From Chlorocebus sabaeus (taxonomy: Eukaryota; Chordata; Mammalia; Primates; Cercopithecidae): DNA of 64,000 nucleotides. A model generated the notes under the pieces. The model searched no databases. It was given only the letters and a program-made list of their open reading frames with translations, and was not told where the DNA came from. Below, one piece after another: positions 1 through 11,113 of the stretch (position 1 is the stretch's first letter; each line of letters starts with the position of its first letter). The position numbers and the translations under genes are program-made. The stretch covers positions 18,581,766 through 18,645,765 of the forward strand of contig NC_132915.1 in assembly GCF_047675955.1 (NCBI RefSeq), read 5' to 3'.

Positions 1-1480
1 CTGGGGACTATTTTAATAACCTCCTTTATACTAGTGTCCCTAACACTATTGTCATTTGCCTCCTTGTAATCATCCTCTATTATGCTAACAGAATTATTTA
101 TGATTTGCAGATCAGTCATCATTTCTTTTATTCTACAGAACAAAGTCTGAATTCTTTGGCTTCAAGTGCAATTTGACTATTCCCTAATTTCTCACTTTGA
201 TCTCCAGTTCCTGGAAACCTCGTGTTCAGTGAACAGGAATTTCTAAACTCAGAACCTTTGCTTATCCTTCTACCTGGATTGCTATTCTGCAAACCTATGC
301 TCCTGAAGAATTGCTGATGGGATGTAAATTTTTTTTAAAAAAGTCATCTAATAGTGCATTAGAAATAGACATAAGCAAAGAAATACCAACCTTGCCAAAT
401 AAGCTGACCCCAAAGTACAAGGACAGTGAAAAAAGAGTCAAGTCAGCTTAACCCCAACTGGCATTTACAAGATTCACAATACGGTTTGCAATGCACTTGG
501 AAAGAAACCAACCGGCTTTAAGATAATTAAGTGCTACCATCAAGGAAGGATTATGCAGGTGCCAAATAAGGTTGTCTGGGACACCAAATCCCTTCCTATC
601 TTTTAATGCTGTAAAAATAATGAAGAACTTGAAGAAATATGGCCTTAATCCTATTTGTGATACTCTAATTCTGACTGAAAAAAGACTTAAGACAGTAACC
701 TAGGTGGAGTAAAGACAGCAAACAACAAAAGAGTCACACGTTCGTTTAATACGTAAATCCAAAAATTTCTTGAGCACTCAAGACCTTTTCTTTCTTCCTC
801 TAGTCTCCAGTTCTTGTCAAGTAAGTACAGACAATAAATCATGTAGTTGCACATCCACATTGTCTTGCCTCTTCTGCAAAAAAGTACTATACACCAAGAA
901 GGAAAATGCATGCCCTTCTTTCTGGCATGAGAAATGAGAAAGATCTTGTTGGCATGTTCTTACCAATGCCCAGGAGGGCTGGGTCGACCCAGCAGGGTAA
1001 GTGTAGTAAAGCCAACCCCTACTACCTCATCCTTAAAGTCCAGCTCAAAAACCATTTCCACTCTGTTTTGTTTGTTTTTTTTTTTTTTTTTTCCAAATTT
1101 GTCCTTGATTTTCCAGACAGATTTTAATTAATTGTCATTTTTTTCTGTAGAACTTTATGCAAACCCACAACATAATATTTTGCATTGTAGCCATACCCAC
1201 ATAAAAACCCACAACTGTTTGAATTCATTAAGGTTGGGGGTTTAGAGTTTCATCTTTTATAGTTCCAAAGCCTTGAGGATAGTCTGTATTAGAAAAATGT
1301 TTCTTTCAATGAATTGTTAAATTAAGCTATGAAGCCACAGTTTCCTAAGTCACATTGAAGTCTCTTTATTCTTGAAGTTTACTTCAATAGTTTCATGAAA
1401 CCTTCCCTTTCCCTACAGCTTGTGACCAGTGATCTTTTTTCTCTAAACTCCCATTGAATTTATTCTTAGTATCTTATAGT
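1..1480. other. Unassigned AT-rich stretch, no gene seen
   Basis: I recognise no exon, RNA gene or named repeat here. The open frames are short and without known motifs. A T-run lies near 1076-1092. Confidence 0.6.
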
Positions 1481-1484
1481 TTGC

Positions 1485-1632
1485 AGTGTAATTATTTCTC
1501 ACATATTAATTCTCACTTTCTTGATAGATAATTGGATTCTTGAAGATGGAATCACATTTTATCCTAAGAAATGTCTAATATAATACTGACACCTGGGAAG
1601 TATTCAGTAAATGCTTGTGTATTTAGGTCAAT
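1485..1632 (+). repeat. L2 LINE 3' end fragment (old)
   Basis: The segment ends in the L2-type tail: an accession like 'tactgacacctgggaagta' followed by 'ttcagtaaatgcttgtg', which resembles the L2 terminus 'gcctggcacatagtaggtgctcaataaatg'. It is heavily diverged. Confidence 0.55.
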
Positions 1633-1744
1633 ACCCTGGTTTTCACTCAGTATATTAATATCTGGTATATTAATTTTAATAGTAACAATGAAAAACCTAC
1701 ATCAAAGTCAGATGTAATGTAATTCCGAATCGCTTCCTCTCCTG

Positions 1745-1985
1745 GCATCATGGTTAAGACCAAACATCTGGAATTTGGCTGATGTTGATGTGAAGCACAT
1801 CTCTGTCCCTTATTATCAATGTGATCTTGAAATTAATCTCTTTAAACTTCACTTTCCTCAGGCAAAAAATGAAGATAATAAAAGCCCCTGCAACATAGGG
1901 TTGTTGCATGGATTGAGATCATGTATATAAAGTACATAGTACAATGCCTAGCACAGATATATGTTTCATAGTAGATATTATTATT
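1745..1985 (+). repeat. MIR SINE, nearly full length
   Basis: The order of blocks matches MIR: a 'tggttaagacca' tRNA-like part, 'gtgatcttgaaattaatctctttaaac', the core 'cactttcctcaggcaaaaaatgaagataataa', then 'gggttgttgcatggattgagat' and 'acaatgcctagcacagata'. MIR is an ancient tRNA-derived mammalian SINE. A 158-residue open frame on the other strand (1919-2395) overlaps this MIR and an A-rich tract and is not a gene. Confidence 0.85.
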
Positions 1986-2411
1986 GCAATCTTTAAGAAA
2001 AATAATTTATCACCCCACGGAATTTTAAGTTGATATTTAAGTTGTTTACAATATTTTTTATTTAAAATATCCCCCACCCTAAGAAAATACATGCAAATGA
2101 ATGAAGGAATACTATTGGATATAGTTATTTTATATACTTTTTTTATTTTAAAAATTATGTAAAAGGAGTAATAGTGATGTAAGGAATTCCAAAAGTCCAT
2201 GCCTCCATAAAAGCAACCACAACAGCAAAAAAAAAAAAAAAGAAAAAGAAAGAAAAAAAAAACTGGCAAAAATTTAAAGATCAACTTTATCGGAACCCTG
2301 GAAACTAACCAAAACCTTGCAGCAACGTAGGCAGAGCTGATTCCACAAAAATGACCAAATATCATTGAGAAGAGCAAGATTTGTCCCATTTTCACTTACC
2401 CTAGTCCCATC

Positions 2412-2469
2412 ACCAGTTCAGTGGTAATCTTGAAAATTATACCAGTTCACTGGTAGTCTTGAAAATTAC
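2412..2469 (+). repeat. 29-bp tandem duplication
   Basis: Two adjacent 29-bp units, 2412-2440 and 2441-2469, both start 'accagttca' and end 'cttgaaaatta'. They differ at only about three positions. Confidence 0.85.
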
Positions 2470-3119
2470 AGCCCACATTTCTGATACTTATTCTGAAGGA
2501 GCAAAAAGATATCATTTACAAATAAATGTTCATAGTAGATCCAGCTGTGGACCCCCTGGAAGACCTGTTCAAATGGCCTGTCTTTATCTTGGCTAACTTG
2601 GATTTCATCCAGCTAAAATCACTACCTTTTGGGCATTGGCCCAAAACCTTTATAATTAAATATTTTAGTGGCTACTACTTGAAGCAAACGATAGCTGTTG
2701 GGGCAAACAATAGACTAACCAAAAATCTTGGGAAGAAAAACTAGACAATGATATACTTGAGGGGAATGAAGGCTTTGAAAAGCTCTGACATATCAATTAG
2801 AATCTAGAGCCACATGCATGCCCAGGGCTGTTCACATTCCCAAGAAATTCCTGAAAAGGCCATAATCTCTCACCTCTTCTGGCTTTGAGTCTCTGCACAA
2901 GCAGAATGAAAGCTGATAAAGAGTTATAAAACACAATACTAATGGCCAAAGACATGCTCTAAAACACACAGAGCCCCTCTGTAAACACTGGAAGATTCTT
3001 TTTGTTTTGGTTCTGGGCATTTAAGAAAATATCTATCCAATCATTAGTTAACCATTAAGCTAGTGAAACAGATACTTCAGTGGCCATGTACAACAAAGAA
3101 TACTGAGTTTACAAAAGTA
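2470..3119. other. Unassigned, possibly diverged L1M 5' sequence
   Basis: I see no gene. The right part from about 2820 may be the weakly conserved leading part of the L1M that follows, but I cannot show it. Confidence 0.4.
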
Positions 3120-4426
3120 GTTTAGAAAAGTTACAAAACAAACAAAAATAATAAAAATAACTACCGAATGCAGCAACAACAAACCCTGGGGTTAGAGGGA
3201 ACTCTGATTTCCAGAGGTTGCCACATTAGAATATTAAAATGTTCAGTTTTAAACAAAACTTATGAGGCATGATAAAGAATGAGAAAATATGACTCATATG
3301 CAGAAACAAAGCAATCAATAGAAGCATTCTCAGAGAAAGCTCATACATTGTGTTTACCAGGCAAATATTTTAAACCATCTACTTAAAAATGTTCAAGAGT
3401 TAAAGAAAAATTTGTCTAAAGAACTAGAAAAAAGCATGAAAATGACATATCAGAAGGGACACAAATTATAAAAAGTAACCAAATAGACATTCTAGAATTG
3501 AAAACTACAACAACTAAAATGAAAAATACATCTAAGAAGACTTGAGCAGACAGCAGAGTCACTGAGATTGAAAATAGGTCAATGTAGACAATCTAGTGTG
3601 AGAAAAAGAAAGAAAAGAGAATAAAGGAAGTGAACAGAGCCTAAGAGACCTGTGGGACTCCATGTAATGTATACAGATATGCATAATGGAAGTCCAGAAG
3701 GAGGAGAGAGAGAGAGAGAGAGAGACAGACAGGAGACAGGAGGGCAAAAATGATATTTGAAAAAATAGTGGCTAAAAACTTCTAAAATTTGTTGAAAAAA
3801 TATTAATCTACACATGTAAGAAGCTAAACAAACTAAGAAGTATAAATTCAGAGACACACCTGAGAAACATCATAATCAAACTGTTGAAAGGCAAAGACAA
3901 AAAAAAAAAAATCCTGAAAAAAGTGAAAGAAGTGACTCATCATGAACAAAGGCTCTTTGGGAAGAGTAACAGCTAATTTATCATCAGGAACAATGGAGCA
4001 CAGGAGGCAATGGAATAATGAATTCAAAGTGCAGAGAGAAAAATATTGTCAATGAAAAATTCCATAGTTAGCAAAGATATACTTCAAAAATGAAGGAGAA
4101 AGTAATATATTACCAAATTTTAAAATGAGAGTTTATCACATGCAGATCTGCCCTACAAGAAATGCTTTAGTCCTTCATGCTGAAATAAAAGGACACAAGA
4201 AAATATCTTTATATGAATAAATAAAGAACATCAGTAAATGTAAATATTTAGGTAATATAAAAGCCAGCATTATGTATTTTTATTTGTAACTCCTCTTTCT
4301 TCTTATTTAAAAGAAAATTGCATAAAACTAATATAAACCTATCTATTAATGGGCACATATGTACAAAGATGTAATTTGTGGCAAAAATAGAGCAAAGATG
4401 AGGGGAGGGGACAGTGTTATATAATA
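3120..4426 (+). mobile_element. L1M LINE, ORF1 region and inter-ORF spacer
   Basis: An ancient L1 in sense orientation. The recognisable order is the ORF1-type coding part around 3480-3700 ('tctagaattgaaaactacaa', 'agcctaagagacctgtggga', 'ggaagtccagaaggagga'), then 'tcaaactgttgaaaggcaaa' and 'gccctacaagaaatgcttta'. The old-L1 spacer after ORF1 follows ('taatgggcacatatgtac'). Stops and indels break the reading frame throughout, so it is not coding. The element continues after 4732, 5366 and 6280, interrupted by younger insertions. Confidence 0.85.
3704..3725. repeat. (GA)n microsatellite
   Basis: About 11 GA units grown from the purine-rich ORF1 segment of the surrounding L1M. An Alu-free local expansion. 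Confidence 0.9.
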
Positions 4427-4436
4427 TATTGTATAC

Positions 4437-4721
4437 TTTTTTTTTAGATGGAGTCCTGCTCTGTCACCCAGCTGGAGTGCAATGGTGACATCACAGCTCA
4501 CTGCAACCTCCACTTCCTGGGTTCAAGCAATTCTCCTGCCTCAGCCTCCTGAGTAGCTGGGACTACAGGCACGTGCCACCACACCTAGCTAATTTTTGTA
4601 TTTTTAGTAGAGTTGGGGTTTTACCATGTTGGCCAGGATGGTCTTGATATCCTGACCTCATGATCTGCCCACTTGGCTTCCCAAAGTGCTGGATTAGAGG
4701 TGTGAGCCACCTCACCCAGCC
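4437..4721 (-). mobile_element. Alu SINE inserted in the L1M
   Basis: The reverse complement of Alu: a T-run, then 'gtcctgctctgtcaccca', 'cctcagcctcctgagtagctg', and an end at 'gtgagccacctcacccagcc'. A likely target duplication flanks it: 'tattgtatac' at 4427-4436 and 'tattatatac' at 4722-4731, with one mismatch. Confidence 0.95.
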
Positions 4722-4731
4722 TATTATATAC

Positions 4732-4974
4732 AATTGAAATTGATTTAATATTAATCTGAGCTCTGAATCTAGATATTATAAATTAAGATGTCATTTTAAT
4801 CCCCAGGCAATCATTAAGAAAAAAAAAAGTAGTAAAAAAACAAGAGAATTAAAAAAGCACACTAGACGATATTCATTTAGCACAGAAAAGAAGTATTGGA
4901 GGAAGTGAGGAATATAAAAGATATACGACAAAAAAGAAAACAAATGGCAAAATGGCAGAAGTACATCTTTATAG
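4732..4974 (+). mobile_element. L1M continuation (inter-ORF spacer)
   Basis: Resumes the L1M after the Alu: 'gatgtcattttaatcccca', then 'gaagtattggaggaagtgag' and 'caaatggcaaaatggcagaa', just upstream of where ORF2 starts in this L1 class. Confidence 0.8.
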
Positions 4975-5365
4975 ACTGCATAAAGAAAATGTGGTACATA
5001 TAAACCGTGGAATACTATGCATCCATTAAAAAAGAACAAGATCATGTCCTTTGCAGGGACATGGATGGAGAGCTGGAGACCATTATCCTTAGAAAACCAA
5101 TGCAGGAACAGAAAACCAAATACTACATTTTCTCACTTACAGGGAGAGCTAAATGATGGGAACACTGGACAGAGAGAGAGACACAGCACACACTGGGGCC
5201 TATCAGAGGGTGAAGGGTGTTAGAAGCGAGAGGATCAGGAAAAGTAGTGGGTACTAGGCTTAATACCTGGTGACAAAATAATCTATACAACAAATCTCCA
5301 TGACACAAGTTTACCTATGTAACAAACTTGCACGTGTACCCCTTAAAATAAAGGTTAAGAAAAAT
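4975..5365 (+). mobile_element. 5'-truncated primate L1 3' end inserted in the L1M
   Basis: A younger L1 of L1PA/L1PB type. It contains the ORF2 C-terminal end ('aaagaaaatgtggtacatat', 'catgtcctttgcagggaca'), the 3' UTR ('cacactggggcctatcagag', 'gtaacaaacttgcacgtgta') and a short A-rich end. About 390 bp remain. The L1M sequence stops at about 4974 and resumes at about 5366. Confidence 0.9.
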
Positions 5366-5933
5366 AATCACATGTAAATTGATTAAGAGTTTCCATCAAA
5401 TGCAAAGGTTGGAACAATAAATTTTTTAATAAAACAAACATAAACCAAGTGTATGCTCTCTATGAGAGAATTAACAATAGATTCAAAGGCACAAATACGC
5501 TTCCTGTGAAAAGATGGAAAAATATATTCTATACAAACAATAACCAAAAGTGAGCTGGAGTGACTATACTAACACCAGACAGAATACACTTTAAGTAAAA
5601 AACTGTTACAAGAAACAAAGGACTTTATATAATGTTAAAAGGGTTAATATATAATATAACAATTATAAACATACACACATCTAACAACAGAGCCTCAAAA
5701 TACATGGAGAAACACTAACAGAATTGAAAGGATAAAGCTCAACAATAATGGTGGGGACTGCAATGTTCCACTTTCAATAATAGAAACAACAACTAGATAG
5801 AAGATCAATGATGCAACAGGAGACTTGCACAACACTATAAGCCAAGTAGACCTAACAGACAATTATAAAATACGTTATTCATCAACAGCAAATAAACAAT
5901 ATTCTCAAGTGCACATGGAGCATTCTCAGGGTA
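5366..5933 (+). mobile_element. L1M continuation, ORF2 endonuclease region
   Basis: Diverged ORF2 sequence continues the L1M: 'gtaaattgattaagagtttcc', 'aaaactgttacaagaaacaa', 'ctaacaacagagcctcaaaa', 'ctataagccaagtagaccta', 'ctcaagtgcacatggagcat'. This corresponds to the endonuclease part of ORF2. Frameshifts and stops are frequent. Confidence 0.85.
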
Positions 5934-5951
5934 GAATATGTATTAAGCCAC

Positions 5952-6232
5952 GGCCAGGCACAGTGGCTCACGCCTGTAATCCCAGCCCTTTGGGAGGCCG
6001 AGGCAGGTGGATCATGAGGTCAGCAGATCGAGACCATCCTGGCTAACAAGGTGAAACCCCATCTCTACTAAAAAAAAAAAAATTAGCCAGGCATGGTGGT
6101 GGGCGCCTGTAGTCCCAGCTACTAGGGAGGCTGAGGCAGGAAAATGGTGTGAACCCAGGAGGTGGAGGTTGCAGTGAGCCGAGATCGCGCCACTGCACTC
6201 CAGCCTGGGCGACAGAGCAAAACTCCATCTCC

Positions 6233-6261
<29 letters not shown>
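5952..6261 (+). mobile_element. AluY-like SINE with clear target duplication
   Basis: Starts at 'ggccaggcacagtggctca' and ends in a poly(A) of about 29 bases. The right arm has AluY-type features: 'gggcgcctgtagtcccagc', 'ggtgtgaacccaggaggt', 'gagatcgcgccactgcac'. The flanks 'gaatatgtattaagccac' (5934-5951) and 'gaatatatattaagccac' (6262-6279) form an 18-bp target duplication with one mismatch. The minus-strand frames of 63 and 89 residues are the usual spurious antisense Alu frames. Confidence 0.97.
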
Positions 6262-6263
<2 letters not shown>

Positions 6264-6279
6264 ATATATATTAAGCCAC

Positions 6280-7080
6280 AAAATGTTTCAATACTTTTTA
6301 AAAGATTAAAATAATAAAAATATGCCCTGGGCGCAGAGGCTCATGCCTGTAATCCCAGCACTTTGGGAGGTCGAGGTGGGTGGATCACGAGGTAAGAAGA
6401 TTGAGACCATCCTGGCTAACACAGTGAAATCCTGTCTCTTCTAAAAATACAAAAAATTAGCCAGGCGTGGTGGCAGGCACCTGTAGTCCCAGCTACTCGG
6501 GAGGCTGAGGCAGGAGAATCGCTTGAACCCGGGAGGCAGAGGTTACAGTGAGCTGAGATCATGCCACTGCACTCCAGCCTGGGCGACAGAGTGAGACTCA
6601 TCTCAAAAAAAGAAAAAAACTGCTCTGTGACTACATGTAACTAAACCATAAAGCAATAACAGAAAGAAATGTCAAAAATTCACAAATATGTTCAAATTAA
6701 ACATCGCACTCCTAAATAATCAATGAATTAAAAAAATTACAAGAGCAAACAGAAAATACTTTGGAATGAGCAAAAACTAAAACAAAACATGCTAAAACTT
6801 AGGAGATGCAGTAAAATCAGTGCTCAGACAGAAATTTATAGCTGTGAATACCTACATTAAAAAAGAAATAAGATACCAAATCAATAACCTAATTTCTTAT
6901 CCTAAGAAACTAGAACAGCAAACAAAACCCAAAAGAAAAAAAGAAAGGAATAATAAAAATTCCAACTAAGACAAACAGAAGAGTCCAAAAAAAAAAAAAA
7001 AAATACAGAGAATCAATGAAATCAACTCTAGTAATGTTACTATTTTCAAATTGAAGAAAAGAGTTCTTTAAAATCAGGAA
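6280..7080 (+). mobile_element. L1M continuation, end of endonuclease to start of RT region
   Basis: ORF2-derived sequence resumes after the AluY, is cut by another Alu at 6324-6619, and continues: 'cacaaatatgttcaaatta', 'gaaatttatagctgtgaata', 'atcaataacctaatttctta'. It ends near 7080, before the conserved RT core, so the copy is 3'-truncated or deleted there. An A-run sits at 6988-7003. Confidence 0.8.
6324..6619 (+). mobile_element. AluS-like SINE inserted in the L1M
   Basis: Runs from 'gccctgggcgcagaggctca' to an A-rich tail interrupted by G. 'gagaatcgcttgaacccggg' and 'gagatcatgccactgcact' fit the AluS class. It lies 62 bp from the preceding AluY in the same orientation. Confidence 0.95.
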
Positions 7081-8459
7081 GGAGACAATGTCAAATGCAG
7101 TAGAAATTGGCCAAGGTGTGAAAACAGAAATACAAATTGAACATTGTGGACAAAAATATAGTTATTTAATGTTGACTCCTTGATCTATATTGAAAGGTAA
7201 ATATAAAGAACTAAGATAGGTTCCTTCTGGAAGGACAAAGATCAAAGGAAACAAATAGACAAAGTTTTATACCGTATGACATCAAGCAGTGATAGCTGAA
7301 AGAAACTGCTAACTTTTAACATGGGTCTGATTTCAGGGGACGTTGTAGAGTCTAGAAGAATACCAACTAGAATCACACCACCACAGAAAGCTTCAAAGGT
7401 GCCAAAGGAAGCCCACGTCATTAAACCACTCCCCACATTACTATGATAGATATTGAATGGACCTACAGTGGAGGACTAATATAGTCCCACAATGTCAGAT
7501 GTCTGGATGATTTAAGGAATGGGAACAAAATGAGTCGATTTTTAGTGTCCATAGATAAGGGAATCCAAAAATCCTTGGTTCCTCAAATTTGTTGCCTCTC
7601 TTACAGACACTGAGCAGTGAAAATAATCATTACGTTGAGGTCTCTTCTCTCTAATATCTCCTGTGAAAAATTGTGGACAGGGAGACCATAAAAGCAACCT
7701 CTCCCTGTGTCCTGAGACTAAAGACCACATGGCTTGGACTTCTTTCCTGCCCAAGTGTGCAAAGAACTCTAGAGACAGGTGTATACTGAATGAGTTCTCT
7801 TGTTTTTAAAGCACCAGTAACTCTACTTTTATAATTTTCCTCCATCCCTCGACTTCTCTAAGAATCACCAAAACAATAAATACAACAATTGTGTGCCACT
7901 TTCACTGATGAAACTGGCAGGATTTAAAAATATACACACATATTATACAGATTTGGTAAGTGTGCCTAAAAGCAGCCACTCTCAGTATAATGCTAGTTCA
8001 AATAAATATTTATATGCGCTTTTTGTTGAATAAAATAAATTAAGAGTAGTGTGGCCTCAAAACTACAATACTTCCTGAAGTAGGAAATTATTCTGAGGAA
8101 ACAGTAATGTTGTCAAAAAAGATTTGTGTTAAAGATTTGTGTTTCCAATAATAGCAAAAACTATCAAAAAAACTAAAATCCAATGGGATATTCTTAAATA
8201 TGCCCTACAGAAAAGGGAATAAATGTTCACTATAAAATTCTTTGCATTTTTAGGTATATAAAATAGTTTAAATTTGAAATACTCTAAATTGTCTCTTTTC
8301 TTTCTCCCCGGTGGCAATTAAGACCATAAATTCTGAGTTTTATAATGTAATACATATAATTTATAATAGTAACTTATACATAATATTTGTAATTTGAATT
8401 ATTTTAACTAATTTTCATGTAATAAACTAACTTGGTTTGTTATATTCAAAATTGTATTT
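7081..8459. other. Unassigned, no gene seen
   Basis: Open frames near 7242-7436, 7542-7754 and 7651-7845 on the minus strand lack recognisable motifs. 8340-8460 is very AT-rich. I cannot assign a repeat family. Confidence 0.5.
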
Positions 8460-8890
8460 TTGAGATCTAATCATGGACAAAGACTCTGTCCTATGACCAA
8501 AACTTTAGTAGGGCACCTTTGAGTCATCTGCTTGGCTAGGTCCTACCTGGGTTTCCCTCTCTGATCTTGTAGAATCCGGTTGAAGCAAGAATCCTGCCAT
8601 GTCAGTTTAGTGAAAACCCTCCAACCTTGGTATCTCGCCACTCTTATTACCTGATATCACCCTGGTTTGCTTTCAACAAGAATTTTGTTGGGTCTTTCTA
8701 GCAAAAGTTCCCTTACCCCTGATGTTTTCCTTACTAATTTTTCATCCACTGATGCCCATCCTGTTCCTTGGCTATAAATCCCTACTTGTCCCATGTTTGA
8801 ATATTCCCTTTCTCTGTCCATCCTTGGCAACCAGTGGTTTTTATCACATTTAAGAACTTTGGCCAGGCTTTTGGGGCTATACTAATGAGT
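8460..8890 (+). mobile_element. Possible ERV LTR, family not identified
   Basis: This is a C/T-rich block of about 430 bp whose base composition contrasts with its AT-rich left flank. It contains a TATA-like 'ggctataaatccctac' at about 8769, followed by a short region that could be R/U5. I infer an LTR from layout only. I see no clear TG...CA ends or target duplication, so it could be something else. Confidence 0.35.
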
Positions 8891-8897
8891 CGGTTGT

Positions 8898-8943
8898 CAT
8901 TTCATTTCATTTCATTTCATTTCATTTCATTTCATTTCATTCA
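8898..8943 (+). repeat. (TTTCA)n pentanucleotide microsatellite
   Basis: About eight pure CATTT units sit directly against the T-run of the minus-strand Alu at 8944. On the Alu strand the repeat reads (TGAAA)n, so it evolved from the Alu poly(A) tail. Confidence 0.95.
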
Positions 8944-9232
8944 TTTTTTTGAGACAGAGTTGTGCTCCTGTTGCCCAGGCTAGAGTGCAATGGCGGGATC
9001 TCGGCTCACTGCAATCTCTGTCTCCCAGGTTCAAGTGATTCCCCTGTCTCAGCCTCCTTAGTAGCTGGGGTTACAGGTGCCCACCACCACACCCAGCTAA
9101 TTTTTGTATTTTTAGTAGAGACGGGGTTTCACCATGTTGGTCATGTTGGTCTGGAACTCCTGGCCTCAGGTTATCCGCCCACCTCAGCTGCCTAAAGTGC
9201 TGGGATTACAGGCGAGAGCCACCGTGCCTGGC
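8944..9232 (-). mobile_element. Alu SINE
   Basis: Antisense Alu from 'gagacagagttgtgctcctg' to 'gagccaccgtgcctggc'. Its 3' tail carries the (TTTCA)n expansion. The 77-residue plus-strand frame (8962-9195) is a spurious Alu frame. Confidence 0.95.
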
Positions 9233-9289
9233 AGACTCTGTTGTTTTATTTCACTTCTATAGTTGTCAGTCTTTGATTCTGTGCTAAAA

Positions 9290-9424
9290 TATATAAAATT
9301 TGCTATATATAAAACTATATATGCAATTTTTATATAAAATTTATCAAATATATATTTCATATATATTTATATATGTATATATAGAGAGACATAGAGAGAG
9401 AAAGAAAAGAGAGAGAGCGAGAGT
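9290..9424. repeat. AT- then GA-rich simple repeat
   Basis: Alternating TA tracts run into (GA)n-like sequence ('gagagagagcgagag'). Low complexity explains the open frame at 9300-9533. Confidence 0.85.
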
Positions 9425-10560
9425 CCCTTTGGGTTTCCTCTGTGAATTTTGTACATATAAAACCTTTACTCATTTTCCTTTCTTGTCTTTTTATTTATTT
9501 TTAGTGTTTAGTATATGCTTTTGTTATCTCTGATCCTTCGTATGTTGTGTATTTTGCAAATATATTCTACCAATATTCTTGAGCCTTTATATTTTGATTA
9601 TATCAGCTTTTCTTTATTTTATAGAAGTTTTAACCTCTGATTTGATTAAATTTATTCATCTTTCATATAAAATTTTTGTTTTTTGAAACTCATTTTCAAA
9701 ATTCTTCATGAACTCAAGTTCATAAACATAATTCTTTTACATTTCCTTCTAATAATTTTAAGTTTTGTTTTACATATTTAGTCCTTTAAACCACCTAAAT
9801 ATACATAGTAAATCAGCCCTCTAATTATATCATCTAAACTGTCTACATAGTATTTTTTTTGTTTGTTTGCTCACTCTGTTGGTTTTTGTTGAGAGAAATG
9901 TTAAAATCTTCTACTATTATTGGGAATTTCTTTCTTTAATTCAGTCAGCTATTTATGTAGTTCAAGTCTTTCTGTTAGGTGCATGTAAGTTAATGATTCT
10001 TACATCATCTTGTAGAAATGCTTCCTTCTAACATTATGTGGTGTTCCTTTTCATTCTTGATAAAACTTTTGGAAAGTATTATTCCTCCACCCATTTATTT
10101 TAGTTAATATTTGCCCAATATATTTTTCCATTTGCTTTGCTTTCAAACTAATTATTTGTTTGTTTGTTCATTTATGTATGTATGTATGTTTTCATGAAAT
10201 TTTTATTTACTATGCTTCAACAACTGTCCTAAGTGCTTTACAAGTATCTCCTCAATCTTACATCATTGTTTGTAAGTAACTTTTGTAAATGGCATATAGG
10301 TGAATTGTATTTCTTTAATTCAATCTGATACTCTGCTTTATAATATATAATTGTAATCTCTGTATAGATATTGTGATATTGACAATAGGGGACTCATTTC
10401 TACCATTGCATTCTGGGGTTTTGATACTATATCTCTGAATTTTTCTTTTTTATTGCTTTCTACTGGAATAATCATTTTGTCTTTATTCTCTTCTATCCCA
10501 GCTAATTCAAAATACATAGATGGTAGTTCCATTTCTTAATTTAACAATTCAAGGTATATA
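9425..10560 (-). mobile_element. Diverged antisense L1M, ORF2 region
   Basis: Reads as the reverse complement of old L1 ORF2: 'gagaaatgttaaaatcttct', 'tgttaggtgcatgtaagtta', 'acattatgtggtgttccttt', 'ccatttgctttgctttcaaa', 'gtaaatggcatataggtgaa'. A MIR fragment interrupts it near 10190-10270. Boundaries are approximate. Confidence 0.7.
10190..10270 (-). repeat. MIR/L2-type 3' end fragment
   Basis: 'actgtcctaagtgctttaca' and 'tatctcctcaatcttacatc' match the reverse complement of the shared MIR/L2 3' region. Confidence 0.6.
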
Positions 10561-10747
10561 TAAATCTTTTAAAACATTCCCTACATTGGGAGGATTCAGC
10601 ATATTATGAGTCCCTTCTCTTCCAAGTTGATGTGTGAAGCTTCAGCTCCAGCCCTCCCATGCTCTTCTGGTGCCAGTATATTACTCAGGCTTCACTAATC
10701 AGATCTTCCATTGCAAGTCTTCAATTCAGAAGAAACCAGAGGGAGAG

Positions 10748-11113
10748 TGATATGGTTTGGCTGTGTCCCCACCCAAATCTCATCTTGAATTGTAGCTCCC
10801 ATAATTCCCATGTGTTGTGGGAGGGACCCCATGGGAGTTAATTGAGTGAATCATGGGGGTGGTTTCCCCCATACTGTTCTCATGGTAGTGAATAAGTCTC
10901 ACAAGAGCTGATGGTTTTATGAGGGGAAACCCCTTTCACTTGGTTCTCATTTTCTGTCTTGCCACCATATAAGATGTGCCTTTCGCCTTCTGCCACGATT
11001 GTGAGGCCTCCCAGCCACATGGAACTATGAGTCCATTAAACCTCTTTTCTTTATAAATTACTCAGTCTCAGGTATGTCTTTATCAGCAGTGTGAAAATGG
11101 TGTGACTAATACA
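10748..11113 (+). repeat. THE1 5' LTR
   Basis: 366 bp, TG...CA ends. It contains 'gtgaggcctcccagccacat' and the polyadenylation-region sequence 'cattaaacctcttttcttta'. The internal region begins 'gtaaattggtatcag', where a primer-binding site is expected. Confidence 0.95.

Noticed and set aside
1919..2395. 158-residue minus-strand open frame with Phe-rich segment
   Set aside because: The Phe run comes from an A-rich tract on the plus strand and the 3' half overlaps a MIR. No family resemblance.
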